The notes: generated by a model not told the origin, from the sequence alone. 64,000 nucleotides of DNA from Thysanoteuthis rhombus (GCA_963457665.1 OY735201.1:25861387-25925386); one strand, 5' to 3'. Shown: positions 22,824 through 34,587, numbered from the stretch's first letter. A program made the numbers and translations.

Positions 22824-24584
22824 TATCGAGAAAATTCATTGAATATTTCGGAATAAAAGAAACTTGGATTTGTTTCTGCTCTGAAAATATAGATAATGTA
22901 TCGATCTGTTTCTGTAATATGACAACCAGGTTCAACATGAGCCGCACATTTGGGATCGTCAAATAGAGCAGACGTCATGGATCAGATGTTCATGCATGAC
23001 GTCACAAATCTGATCACCGTCTTCTCAATAATCGTCAGATATTGACATTCGCATGCCAGACGCATAACATTCAGTTCTATATCAGGCACATGATATGCTT
23101 TCTTAGCTGTCTTTGAGTAAAACCTGGCGAGGATATCCAGTTGTGATGGGGAATGCAGCCATACTTTCAATGGTGCGGTTTTTCTTTGTGCTGGTTCTGA
23201 TATATGATATTTAATGTATTGCTGGACAAATTAATGTAATTAAGTATAAGCTGAAAACAAAAGCAAAATATTAAATTATGATAAGGAATAATTTTTGGAA
23301 CAAATTAACAGCAGTATCCAAGATTGACGTGTACTTGATTTCGCGTTTCGTTATACTGTATATGTTTGCTTCTGAAATCATGTCCTCTCCTCTCATGTTT
23401 TGCAAGTATCTTCTCGGTTTCCAATCTTTTTGAGCTTTTATCCATTTATCAATGTGTTACGCAAATATGGATTTAATACGTATGCGAAAATTTTAATAAA
23501 TGCTACGTATTATTTCTTAAATTTTTAGTGTTCGATTTTATTTTGAATTTAAGATACTATTGTTGTCTTAAATCCAACACTATTAATCAAAAATGTATTT
23601 CTGTCGGATGAAATAAACGTGCTGATAAGCAATTACTTCGAGGATCATTTATCCTAGTTAATTCATCATTATCAATTTTTGAACATGATGAAGAAATAAC
23701 GATAGGCTTTATTTTCGAAAATCGCAGCCAGTTGGCCTCTGAGTCCTAATTCATGGAGAGGCCTCCCTGAAGAGTCAGTATCCTGTGCATAAGTGATGTG
23801 AGTTAAGGACTGTGGCCTAATTCGATAATTCCAAGTCGGATCGATTGTCACAGGTTGAGACAAGAAGCAACAGTAATAAGTTTTTAAATCATAGTTCACA
23901 CTTTTGGCAGTGCTGCATGTAAGGAATTAAGATATCTTAAAAACTCTCCATGTAGGTTTCTCCAGGTTCAAAGAGAATATGTGTGGTTGTCTGGCTAAAT
24001 ATCTATGTGTTGCAAGTTTAGGTTGCACCAAAAGAGCTAGACAGCTCCCTGCTTGTTTTTTATACAGACTTTTTAACGATTACAACCCTACAAAAGATAG
24101 TGGAAGTAACTTATTCAATAATAACCCTGTTTTACCAAATTTCAAATTGATCAGCCTGAACGGTACATATTAGCTAAATACATTGGTCACTTGAAGGTTC
24201 AAGTGACTCACCCGACCTGTCTTAAATTCAATTGCTTTTCATCCAACTACGCTGGCCGCCAGTCAACAGCACTATGGGAACAAGAATAAAGGATAAGCTC
24301 TCATGAAATTCAAACTTACAGGTTTGTGGCCTGAAGGGAATCATCGTTAGCTGTACAAGCAACTCTTGCGCTTTAGCTACAAGAATTATTACGAATTGAA
24401 GAAGACTAAATTTGGCCCCCAATTCAAATCTTTCTTTTTATCCTGATGGTCCAAGGCCATATTTATTATTGCTTTTACGTACCATAGTATTCATTGGTTT
24501 CATTTTTCATAAGATAAAGTATTGTTAACAATTTTTATCTTTAGTTTTGTCAAACTCGAGTACAAAGTCAGGAAGTTAACTTTG
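22824..24584. other. Anonymous non-coding stretch
   Basis: The minus frame at 23672-23899 (75 codons, including the run TWNYRIRPQSLTHITYAQD) looks more protein-like than most in the window, but no homologous family or splice sites were identified. Nothing else is supported. Confidence 0.4.
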
Positions 24585-24722
24585 TTATCAGTCAGTAACA
24601 ACGAGATCAAATGTCAACAAAATGAGGGGTATAAACCGACGAGTGAAATCAACATTGAATTGAACTGATGATCAACGGATTGCAAGGAGGTTGTCTCACC
24701 GACTGAGCTAAATTTACAAGTC
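24585..24722 (-). repeat. tRNA-derived SINE
   Basis: Minus strand from about 24722 reads CTTGTAAATTTAGCTCAGTC then GGTGAGACAACC, a good pol III A-box in tRNA context (TAGCTCAGTCGGT, 24711-24699), and about 35 bases later GTTCAATTC (about 24665-24657), a B-box. The SINE body continues toward 24585. The same head, GACTTGTAAGTTTAGCTCAG, recurs on the minus strand near 40480. No aminoacyl-acceptor stem is closed, so it is not a functional tRNA gene. Confidence 0.62.
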
Positions 24723-24816
24723 TTAGATAGTGACGAAAATAGATGATACACATGCACTCAAGCTTATTTCATTATAATATATAAATACATTTATACAATC
24801 TATATGTATATGAGAA

Positions 24817-24818
<2 letters not shown>

Positions 24819-24885
<67 letters not shown>
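24819..24885. repeat. TA microsatellite
   Basis: Uninterrupted TA run of about 67 bases. Confidence 0.97.
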
Positions 24886-24888
<3 letters not shown>

Positions 24889-27340
24889 AAACACTTTTTC
24901 CAAATATCAATATTGATATTATTAGAAACATCATATTTTGAAACAAAAACTAAAGAATGTGTAAAACATGCTCGGAAGTCTGGCAATGTATTTTATACTA
25001 ACCCCGAACATCTTAACCGTATTGAAAAAAGTCATTCTTTCATTACGATAGATTGATATTATTTTTTCACTTATCATATTCAAATCATCTGAATAGCTTT
25101 TTTTCACGTGGGCCGCGATTGAAAACATCTGAAGAGAAGGGACATATTTGGACAACGCTTGAATTGGCAACGCTGAGAAAAGGGACATTATTCACATTTC
25201 TATATATCAGTCAGTAATAACATCTGTTGTTGAGATGATAACGCAATAAAAAAGCAAATGCAGAATAGACACAACAGCGAAACGATTGCGTTGACTTCAT
25301 TGAGTCAAATTGGTACTTCTTAATTTTCTTAATGTTACTTGTTCGATATCCTTTCTTAAAAAAATGAACATTGTTTCATTAGAAAATATTGGTACGTTCA
25401 GACTTTTGCAAGACTTTTGTGGTCGTTGGCTCGTCTCTCCATTAGCAGGTATGAGTAAGATCAAACTTTTTCGATACGCACTCAACATTTTTTTGATTGT
25501 AATCTTAGTTAGATTTTTGTATTTCGTCTAGTTAGGTTTTGTTTTCAATCTACTTTTCTTTCCCTATTGATATTTTCGTCACATTCTGATTTTTTAACAA
25601 ATTTTGTTACTTTTTATCTTATTTTTAGATTGCTCTTTTGTACTGAGATGGCTTTTCCTCACCTTTTTGTTACTTAATCTACGCAGAGCATACATCAAAT
25701 AGGGTGACATGTTAGTCTGGGATAACATTACAAATAGACGAACATCCCGATGAAGCTGCTTACTAAGTTCGAACTGTACTGATTACTCTCTTCGCAAACA
25801 ACAATGACCCGTAAAAGATTTCGAACGCGTTTTGAAAATAGATCTTCAGATTTCATTAATTCACTAAACACTCAAAATAATAGTCTGTCCTATACGTAAA
25901 TGATTGCAAAAAACATTCTTCTATTCGAAAGAATCGTCAGAATATCTATAGCCAATGTAAATATTATCATTTCTATCTAAAACTGAAAACATTGGCACCA
26001 TTAAAATTGTTTTTTTTTTGTTTTTGTTTTTCCATTGACCACGCTACTGGACTCACCATTTGACCAATAACTTTACAAATTCGCTCAAATACTTTTCTCC
26101 ACATCTTCTCAATGTCTCTGATTATTGGGAAATTTTCGAATTTCTTATGAAATCTCAATAAAAACATTTTTTTTTTTTATTTTAAGAAGATCTCGTGTCA
26201 GCACTACTAGACCCACCATATATGTTCAAAAATTCGCAAGAAGTACCCCACTCGACATATTTTAAATACACTTTTCTATTCGAAATATTTTATTGAAAGA
26301 TGTATTTTTATAATCATCATATATCATTGAAATGAGTTTTTTTGTAGTTCAGAATTGAATATGATATTTCAGAAAATTGGCTGACTCGAAAGCACTACAA
26401 GTTCGTTTATGCTACCATAACGTCGTCACGAAAGATTTCCTTTTCTATGAATTCATCGTTCATAGCACTTGATCAGATGTCACCAGATTATAAATTTCTT
26501 TTTCTTCAGATTGGTTGGTGAATTTTCCATCACTGATGACGAATCTGAATGAAAAGAATATTCTAAACTGGATATCACATAATACGTGCTGTATATTACC
26601 TACATAACTGCACATATGAAACCATGGTGATAGATCGAGTTTGGCATCATTGCTTTGTAGAATGAATCTTGGTTACTGGCGCTCTTATCCATAGAACCTT
26701 GCTCATTGTGATTTCCCTGGATAATTGATCCCTAAAAATAGCATATCAGCTGGAAAAGTCAAATGTAAAGCTCATGGAAACGAAATAATTGGCCATGTAA
26801 ATGATCACACCCATGGGACAATTGTTATATCTCCTTTATCAGGGGAGGGCGTATTATCCGAGAGGGTTGTTGTCCTATGGGGCAATCGTTCCAGGGTAGT
26901 TGTCCTGATACTGAAGAAAATGTAAAATCTTACATTGATTAGTATAATAGACATGATTAAAAAAAAAAAATATCTGTGAGTCATTGAAATAAGGTTAAGT
27001 ATTGTTTCTTATCATTCACAGCCACGTTTGGGTCTGGAGGGTTGATAATTCTTTCAGTCACATCCATAAGAGAAATATAACAATGATAAAAATATACCGC
27101 CATCCTACATATGTCAAGCGCTAAAAACAGACATGCATATCCGTAAAATGAATAGTAGTTCATTCTCATACAAAGGGAATATGTTTGTAAATATACAAAG
27201 GAATGTTATCGTCGATTAAATACATATAAATACAGGTCTCAGCTATTGATAACCACACACAGAAAAAGTGCAGAATATTGAAAGCTTTATATATATTCGA
27301 TCGACGATATCACTCCTTTGTATATTTCGTGACAACAGTT
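24886..27340. other. Anonymous non-coding stretch
   Basis: Several short open frames (24931-25188 minus, 25310-25531 plus, 26725-26925 plus) with no recognisable motif. No gene or repeat supported. T-homopolymers near 26010 and 26170. Confidence 0.45.
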
Positions 27341-27342
27341 GA

Positions 27343-27805
27343 TTTGGTTGCTTAGCAAACCAAAGTAGCGTCAGCTGAAGCTACTTTTGGATGGGTGCCC
27401 TCTCCCCGCTCCCACGACCTTGGGTCACATTATGCTGTAGTGGCACAACGAATAAACACGTCTTGTGTTACATTTTGCTGTTGTGACAGATAAAATGAAT
27501 AGGACCCTTTTTTCTAGTCTGTTCTTCAGGATCAATGTGTAGTATCTGTTCTGTGGCAGAGTTCGAGGAGTCGGTACTGACACTTGCCTGTGGAATGGGC
27601 TGCTCAGGGAGTGTGTGTCAAAGACTGAGTGCGCCGGTGCAATGCGTTAGCCAATGAGGTTATACTGAGGCTACGCACTACTAAGCACATTGGGGAGCCT
27701 TTGGATTCGTCCTTCATCTCTCCTATTATTAATCAGCCCAGCACTGCTCCATTGCACTTAAAGGAGTAAGTCCCCCTGGTGGATGCTTTCGTGGCAGAGG
27801 TTGCA
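27343..27805 (+). repeat. Tandem unit 1 of GC-richer satellite
   Basis: Begins TTTGGTTGCTTAGCAAACCA, then AGCGTCAGCTGAAGCTACTT, ACGACCTTGGGTCACATTATG, a central AGTATCTGTTCTGTGGCAGAG, TGCGCCGGTGCAATGCGTTAG, GGGGAGCCTTTGGATTCGTCC and ends TCCATTGCACTTAAAGGAGT, TGGATGCTTTCGTGGCAGAG. These blocks recur in order in the next three units. GC content is visibly higher than the surroundings. No conserved open frame. Confidence 0.85.
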
Positions 27806-28012
27806 TTTGCTTCTACGGTCGCTTGGCAATCGGAGTCGCGTCGGCTGGAGCGATTTTTGGAAGGGATTACGTATTCTCCCCACGTAAACCCCGACCTTGT
27901 GTCAAATTCTGCTGTGGTGGGACAGTAGATAAATAGATTCCCCGAAGCACAACAGTTCCATTACACTTAACGGAGCAGGTCCGCTGGTGGACGCTTTCGT
28001 GGCGGAGGTTGC
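27806..28012 (+). repeat. Tandem unit 2, internally deleted
   Basis: Has the unit start (TTTGCTTCTACGGTCGCTTGG, GTCGCGTCGGCTGGAGCGAT) and the unit end (TTCCATTACACTTAACGGAG, GGACGCTTTCGTGGCGGAGG) but lacks roughly 230 bases of the centre, including the CTGTTC..GGCAGAG and CCTTTGGATT blocks. Confidence 0.85.
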
Positions 28013-28448
28013 TTTGGTTGCATAGCAAAACCAAAGCTGCGTCGGCTGGAGCCATTTTTGGAAGGGTATCTCCTATTTTTCCCACGTTAAGCCCCGACCT
28101 TTTGTCATATTTTGCTATGGCGGATCAGTAGATAAATAGAGGCCTTTTTTGCTCGATTAGAGTGTAGTCTCTGTTCCCCGGCAGAGTCCGAGGCACCGGT
28201 ACCGACGCTTGTCTGCTGAATAGGCTGGGGATGGTGTGTGTCAAAGATCTGGAGCGCCAGTGTCAGCCATGAAGTTATTCCGGGGCTGCACATTGCTACG
28301 CTAATTGGAGGCTTTTGGATTAGTCCTTAGGCTCTCCCACAATCACTCAGCCCAGCTGCACGGGACACAGTGCCCTGGGGCAATACTCTTCCATTGCACT
28401 TAACGGAATAGGTTTGGTATTTCATGACGCTTTCGCAGTGAAAGATGC
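28013..28448 (+). repeat. Tandem unit 3 of GC-richer satellite
   Basis: Complete unit of 436 bases with the same block order, sharing GCGTCGGCTGGAGCCATTTTT, CCCCGACCTTTTGTCATATT, GGCAGAGTCCGAGGCACCGG and TTCCATTGCACTTAACGGA with its neighbours. Confidence 0.85.
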
Positions 28449-28760
28449 TTTGGTTGCTTGGCAAACCAAAGTTTCGTCGGCTGGAGCTATTTTTGGATAA
28501 GTGTTCCCTTTTTTGTCCCGCGTAAAGCCCCGAACTTGAGTCAGATTTTGCTTTGGTGGAAGGCTGAATAGAGAGTACCCATTTTTCTGGCCTTTCAGTA
28601 TGATCAAAGTGTAGTATCTGTTCCACAACAGAGCCCGAGGCGCAAGTACTGACGCTTGCGTGCCGGATGGGCCGGATATTGGGTGTGTCCAAGCCCAAAT
28701 GCGCCGGTACAATGTGTCAGCCAATGATGTTATATTGGGGCTGCGCATTGGGAGCCTTTG
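28449..28760 (+). repeat. Tandem unit 4, 3'-truncated
   Basis: Starts TTTGGTTGCTTGGCAAACCA, runs through CGTCGGCTGGAGCTATTTTTGG, CAGAGCCCGAGGCGCAAGTA and AATGCGCCGGTACAATGTGTC, and stops at GGGAGCCTTTGGATTCCC, about 125 bases short of a full unit. The minus frames of 108 and 123 codons over units 3 and 4 are not conserved between units, so they are unlikely to be coding. Confidence 0.85.
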
Positions 28761-28922
28761 GATTCCCTTTCTATTATTCGGTAATTAGGTAAATTTTCAG
28801 GCAAGCATGATTTCTGTTCAAACTGCCTATCGTGTTAAAGCCTTCTCTGTTTATCCACCTTCTGCTTTTTATGCATTTTTATTCAATCCCATGTTTTTGT
28901 GTTCTCCCTTATTATCAATGTT

Positions 28923-28966
28923 ATTAGAAACCGTCATCAAAAACTCCACATATATTTCTGAAGCCT

Positions 28967-29051
<85 letters not shown>

Positions 29052-29312
29052 GAGCATTCACACTACATAGGTTTTTAATAGGAGGTTCAATTTGCATCAA
29101 AAGATTATGCTGAATAGATCATAAGTTTGTGTCCAGTAGCTGTTTTGTCTATACCTAATAAGGAGTAAACGTTAAAAATCCTTGTACTCTAAGTCTGTTA
29201 GTGCGGTCTGTACGCTTGACACGTAAGTAGTCTGACACCCATCCAACCAGAATCACTGAACTGAAGGAACTTATGTTGACTTAGTTAACAATCCTGGTTG
29301 GTTGTTTCTAAT
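28923..29312. repeat. Head-to-head chimeric family A element
   Basis: The left end is a family A start in plus orientation (ATTAGAAACCGTCATCAAAA) and the right end is a family A start in minus orientation (ATGTTGACTTAGTTAACAATC then GGTTGTTTCTAAT). The right half carries the reversed ACATTTACTCC block (AAGGAGTAAACGTTAAAAAT near 29161) and CACCCATCCAACCAGAATCAC. A family mid-element word, TAAGTTTGTGTCCAG, sits between near 29130. A TA-TG array (28972-29048) has expanded inside the left half. Confidence 0.6.
28972..29048. repeat. Compound TA-TG microsatellite
   Basis: TA to 29011, TGTATA junction, then TG to 29048, inside the family A element. Confidence 0.96.
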
Positions 29313-30440
29313 ACCAAGTTGAAAACGACACCGACCCCAAAAGACTTACAGAAGCGAAAAAATATCATTGAAAAAATGAATAAATGAAAGTTACCAAGAA
29401 ACTTCCAACAATGATGACAAAATCTTTCTGTACAACAATGCGTCGGACATCCTTAGGTCAATATATGTGATTTTTGAATTCAAAGGGATTCTCTATGAAG
29501 TAGTAGCCGTATTATTAGTTGTTGCAGTAATGATTCGGGGAAAAGTAATATCGGGTTATTAGAAATAATAATTAGTAAGTTTGAATCGAAGTGAGTGTAT
29601 AATCCCCATCAAAACTTTGTTATGGAGTGTTAGTGTATGGTCATTTTTTGATAGGTCGACTTTGAAAAGGATGGAGTTTTTAACCATAAATTTATTTTGA
29701 ATCTGAAAATTTCAGCCGTTTTCAGCTACTCTGCTAACATTTTTAGCTATCAATAACACAAAATGCTTGGCCAAACTAAAACTGTCGCTTGATATGTCAT
29801 CAATCGATCAGAAGAGATGATCTTTAATGACGTCATATATTCTCCTTTTTCCTTTTTTCTGTTTAACATAAACAGAACCGACTGTTCGCATCGACAAATC
29901 GGACGCACAAAAAAGAGATATTTGGACACATCTTAAAGGATTCATAAAATAAGTTTAAAGAGACCAATGCTTGACATGCGTTCAGAGACTGAATAAACTG
30001 TCAATGCAGACATCTTAAAGGAAATAAAATAAAAAAAGTGCCACAAAAGGAGTTCAGCAAAACAAAACTCATAACAAATTTTTAAAAATCAGCATATTAC
30101 GCTATTCGCTTCGATCTTCAATCGAAAAAGTCTCTCCAAGTTTCCTCTGTAGCTTTTTTAAATATCTTTTACCTAATTTTACGCGTAATTTTCAGCAAAC
30201 ATTTTTATCTTTTCTTGCTGTCAATATTTAGTTCGCTTTCTTCTTTGGTGTTGATGTTTCTTGTTCTTTATCTTTAGTTATCAGGAAATATTTTCTAGCA
30301 TTTTGATTACCAATGACAATTAGATCACAAGATAGGCATCAGCTTTTAAATGAATGAGTAGTTCATGTATGCACGTGCGTGCATTTTTGGTTGATTTTGA
30401 TACTATTTCTGTTTGTTTATTTTTGAAGTTGTTGGATGGT
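29313..30440. other. Anonymous non-coding stretch
   Basis: No gene or repeat identified. AT-rich, no open frame above 60 codons. Confidence 0.5.
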
Positions 30441-30441
30441 A

Positions 30442-31480
30442 TTAGGATGGTTTAGTTCTAACTAATTATGTGACATCTGTTATATCAGCATGCATTAAAA
30501 CATGTCGAAATTGGTATATTTTCGATTTCTTCCAAGATGATATTGATGACCGAGGAAAATAGGCAACAATTTTAGTATATTGTGGTTTTGATTCAAGGAA
30601 AATCAAAAATTTGCACAAAATATAAAGTTGATCTTTGAATTTTACGGAAAAGGTACCGTGAATCATCAAATGTGTCAGAAGTGGTTTATAAAGTTTCACG
30701 ATGATTCTCCAATTGATGTTGTTAGCAATTAAATCAAGACATTACTTGACAATTAACAACATTATACTACGCAAAAGAAAACCAATATACTCAGCACGTC
30801 TTATTCAACCAAGGGAAATGATGTTATTTCAAGGGCTATGTATGTTTCCAACATGAGCTGAACGAAAAAAAAAAACTTTGGCCGTATTTCTTTGTGCTGT
30901 TCACGACTGAAATATAGTTGGTGTTTTCTTGTATAGTTTTTTTTTCTTTTTTTCAAACATATTGAAACCACCCATCGAAGAAAGGACTTGACATTAACGT
31001 GAAACACAAAAAAGTAGTTGTACAAGCAAAATAAATCGCTGATAAGGACGGTCTTCATTCAAGAATAGGCGAGGCTCTGTGTTTAGAAAGATTGGAAAGA
31101 AACTCTTATACTCTTTTTCGACGAACTAAGCGTATGATTCGAACAAGACAACAATTGAAGAAGGATATCCAATATTAGTCAAGCTTCATATTATATAGGA
31201 AACGATGTTGAGTTTTTGCTGATCACCTGGCTAAACAGCTCAGGAAGGGGTTTCCATATTTAACAAATTTTGCACCTTTGGATAATCACTTATTCCATTC
31301 TTTACAGAATATTTCTTTTTAAAAATTGAACTGTTAATTGCTGGGAAAAATAGACGGTTCTTTGCAGTAGGACTTATGACAGTCCCCTATGAAAGTCGAA
31401 AGAATTAACATCGAAAATCAATTAAAAAATATCTTTGAATTTTATCCATATACCGAACGATAACAATAATCATCAGTGGG
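30442..31480 (+). mobile_element. Decayed mariner transposon
   Basis: Left end TTAGGATGGTTTAGTTCTAAC at 30442, preceded by TA, resembles a mariner terminal inverted repeat (TTAGGTTGG type). No matching right terminus was found in the following 200 bases, so the element is 3'-truncated or too diverged there. The contained transposase remnant is described separately. Confidence 0.6.
30598..31460 (+). pseudogene. Mariner transposase pseudogene
   Basis: Plus strand, with stops and frameshifts, reads IKLIFEFYGKGTVNHQMCQK then WFIKFHDD near 30620-30710, an unmistakable mariner N-terminal helix-turn-helix (family: FxYGxGTVxxRxCQxWFxKFR). After a stop come IKTLLDN (family: IxxLIEN) near 30735, NEKKNFGRISLCCSRLK (family: LxEKNLxDRIxxCxSLLKR) near 30860, then APLDNHLFHSLQN near 31272-31312, matching the DLAPSDYHLFRSLQ block around the last catalytic Asp. 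At least six stops or frame changes interrupt it. The intervening D...D catalytic positions cannot be aligned with confidence. Confidence 0.68.
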
Positions 31481-31891
31481 TATACATTTCATAAATCTAT
31501 AGCGTTTCTTACAGTTAGCATCGCATTTCATGTTTATGGGTGATCAGTGTTATTTTTTGACGATATAAGTGTAAAAAAAAAGAGAGAAATGTCTATTATT
31601 CCCTCCTGACTTTTCTTAACCGGCCAAAATAGTATTATCCGAGTGAAATTCTATCTCACTTTATGTAAATACAAACGTGCAAATATCATTATTGTCTGAC
31701 TGAAAACAAGTAGAATTATATTTTTCGCTGTCCTAATCGGAGGAGCAACATTTGACAGGGAAATACTGGCGTGCAAGCCATACGGACAGTAGAGCGATTG
31801 GGAATTCAGGTTGAACAGTGTAATATTTTGGGCAAATCAGTGTAATAGGAGCAAAACCATGTAGAATTTTTGGCAAAACCGGGGGAAAATT

Positions 31892-31909
31892 GATGATGAT
31901 GATAATAAT

Positions 31910-31986
<77 letters not shown>

Positions 31987-31995
31987 TGATGATGA
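31892..31995. repeat. ATA/ATG trinucleotide microsatellite
   Basis: TGA/GAT units, then about 80 bases of TAA, then GAT units again. The symmetrical GAT-TAA-GAT arrangement suggests TAA expansion inside an older GAT run. Confidence 0.95.
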
Positions 31996-32430
31996 ACTTA
32001 TACCAAACATCAACATCAACATTGTTAGATTATTTTATTTATGATATCAATCAATAAAGCATATTTCCAAACCTTTTGTCTTGGACTGAAGACATTTTCC
32101 CATTGATTTTCAGTTTGTTATCTTGACAACAAAAACTCATGCTAAATAACCGAGAAATATTTGATCGTATCAATAGGCACGCTTCTTTTGTGCAGGGGAC
32201 ACTCATTCATTTCCCACCATTTTATCTGCATTCCGACCAACGGAAGTTAACAATAGTTGTCTGTTTCCCGTCTAACTATTCTATGTGTTATTCAACGCGT
32301 CCCTTGTTCAGCACAATGTGATATGTCACATCAATGAACTATCCAGCGACGTTATTGCCTTTCTTTTGACTTGTTTTTTTATGCTGGTGTTGTTGAATTG
32401 TTGTTTGTATTTATTCTTTCATTTTGAGAA
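31996..32430. other. Anonymous non-coding stretch
   Basis: One 60-codon plus frame at 32139-32321 with no recognised motif. Confidence 0.45.
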
Positions 32431-32434
32431 TTAA

Positions 32435-32590
32435 CTATGTAAATGTGGTAATTTGGTCATCTATTAAACTAATAAAAATGCCAATAGGATGACGTAGCAG
32501 AGTATTGGGCCAAAAAATCCATAATACTGATCAATATAAACTTATTTGTATCAGATCTGTATCGTTCTACGTTGGAAATAAAGTTTGTTT
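32435..32590 (+). repeat. Local tandem duplication, family D copy 1
   Basis: Shares GTAAATGTGGTAATTTGGTCA, CCAATAGGATGA, GCAGAGTATTGGGCCAAAAA, ACTGATCAATATAAACTTAT and TTGTATCAGATCTGTATCGTT with 32700-32850 in the same order. About 80 percent identical by eye. Confidence 0.75.
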
Positions 32591-32699
32591 TGCACAAAAT
32601 TAGAAAGAAAAATATCAACATAGAAATGTAATCGTGCATAGAATTGAATCAAGACATTCTGCATATGTATTTGTATGCATTCAATATATATTATTTAAT

Positions 32700-32850
32700 T
32701 TAGTAAATGCAAATGTGGTAATTTTGTCACATATCAAAATAATTAAAAGCCAATTGGATGAAATAACGGAATATTGAGCTAAAAACGCCTAGCACTAATC
32801 AATATCAGCTTATTTGTATGAAATCTGTGTCGTTTCTATACAAATCAACT
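32700..32850 (+). repeat. Local tandem duplication, family D copy 2
   Basis: Second copy, 265 bases downstream: GCAAATGTGGTAATTTTGTCA, CCAATTGGATGA, GGAATATTGAGCTAAAAACG, ACTAATCAATATCAGCTTAT, TTGTATGAAATCTGTGTCGTT. Confidence 0.75.
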
Positions 32851-34240
32851 TTTTTTCCGTACAATTATAATATCTTAGTGAAATTAGCTCACATAAATGA
32901 ATTATTATTCTCCATATGCGTGTGTACATGATGAAAACATGAACTATTCCGTAGAATCTCTGTTACAGTTGCTTTCTCCGTGACAGAGGACTACACTGGT
33001 TCCACTGCCTCTTGATGTCATTGCTTCAAAGTAAAGCAAATTGAGTAGGTTGAAATATCAATCCTGGAATGCTTGCATAACTGCAGTCTGTGTGATGAGT
33101 TTTGAAATTACTAAGTTTTAACTCAATAAAGGTTATAATGATATATTCTACAGGAAACACCTAACAAGGCTAAGCCTTCAACTTCACAAAGTATTTTGGT
33201 CCATTACGGCTGCCATTTTTATTGTCATGCACTGTATGAAGATTTGATTTGATTTCAAGATAATTCAGTCCTTTGATACAGCTTTAAAACCATGCCTTAC
33301 CACAGCTGTCATTTGCCAATATAAGTTGTTAGTTAATATCTCTTTGTTTTTCAGTAACACAGGCAATAGTGCCAGTAAAACAAAAATAGTATATATGAAT
33401 AAATACAACAAATCTCATCTTTATCTAAAAAAATGAACTGACCAAGTCATCTTATAAAGCCCTCCTCTCGTTACACAAGCAAAGAATACATTTATAGCTA
33501 TGATTAGCAATCCTTTATACAAGTAAAACAGCAATTGAGTAATTTTATTGAAGTATACAAGACTGTACTTTTGCATTTGAGTGTAATGTTATATCTGTGC
33601 ACGTCTAGCTTGACTTGGCAATTGTTTCAACGCAGACCATAATTACACCTGACACTGTTCCACAGTGATTAAATACTCTCTTTGGTTATTCAATGCTGTT
33701 GCTATGAGTCATGCTTACAAAAGTGCCAAACACCCAAGATTCTGCTCGTAAGACGAAAAACACACACGAATTCTCCTTTCTCTCTTGGGGTTCTCTCTAG
33801 GCAGTTGGCTTGCTTAGTTTCGGTTATATTTTGACGATGTTCTTGGCTCGAAAACTTGAAAAAAAAAGCGCATACACCGGCCTTCACTGAGCTAGTATTG
33901 ATTTCGCTGTTATCTACAGTGTAGCAAATTACAGCGGGAACAAAACCACAGGGGTTTGCAGTTTTTTTTCTTCTTCTGTGCTGTCACAAGTTATAAAGAT
34001 GCTGAACAGCACACGCACGCATGCACCCACACATACAAATGCAGCGCGTATACCTTCGCTAGCATCATTGTCTCGGGGAATAATTGTTCCTAAATCTTAC
34101 CCTGAATTAATTTGATTTTTCCTTAGCCAATTTAGCATCCTTGTACAAGATTTAAATCATATTTATTACGAACTTGGGAGGGGAATATAATGTGAATAGA
34201 TACGTAAATTTTGCTACATTATGTGGTCTGGACATACAAT
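32851..34240. other. Anonymous non-coding stretch
   Basis: No gene supported. The minus frame at 33702-33887 is basic and short with no domain. A CA-rich degenerate patch (CACGCACGCATGCACCCACA) lies at 34011-34030. Confidence 0.45.
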
Positions 34241-34370
34241 TACAAAGCAATTTTAAGTGGATCAATCCTTTGCTAGCCCATTTTTCCAGAAGATTTCATC
34301 AAAATTCATTGATTACTTTTAGAGATATCATGTAAACAGACAGATGCGACTTCATAGGTGATACACCTTA
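34241..34370 (+). repeat. Probable transposon 3' remnant
   Basis: The word order AAGATTTCATCAAAATTCAT, TTTTAGAGATATCATGTAAA, CAGACAGATGCGAC is like the motif (TTCATCAAAATCNNTTNANNNNTTTNGAGATAT...ACAGACAGACAGAC) that recurs near the ends of many invertebrate interspersed repeats. The resemblance is from memory of such motifs. The parent element class is not determinable here. Confidence 0.4.
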
Positions 34371-34587
34371 TAGATAGATCTGATTGGATCTATCGTCTTT
34401 GACTGCATGCTTTATATCTCATCGATCGATAGACAATATGTTCTCTAGGACATCGTGGATAAAAGGGCTTTTTAACGTATCAGTAATTCATAGGGATTGT
34501 ATGTAAAATCAAGACAATGGATGTTAAAATGCTAAAAAGATGGATAAAAACCAAGAATTAAAAGCCGAGATAAAAAGGGCTTCGCTG

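Noticed and set aside
24699-24722. tRNA gene on the minus strand
   Set aside because: A- and B-boxes are present but there is no acceptor stem, and the same head recurs at 40.4 kb, so it is a SINE.
28327-28748. Two minus open frames of 108 and 123 codons in the tandem array
   Set aside because: The frames are broken at non-equivalent places in the neighbouring units, as expected for non-coding satellite sequence.
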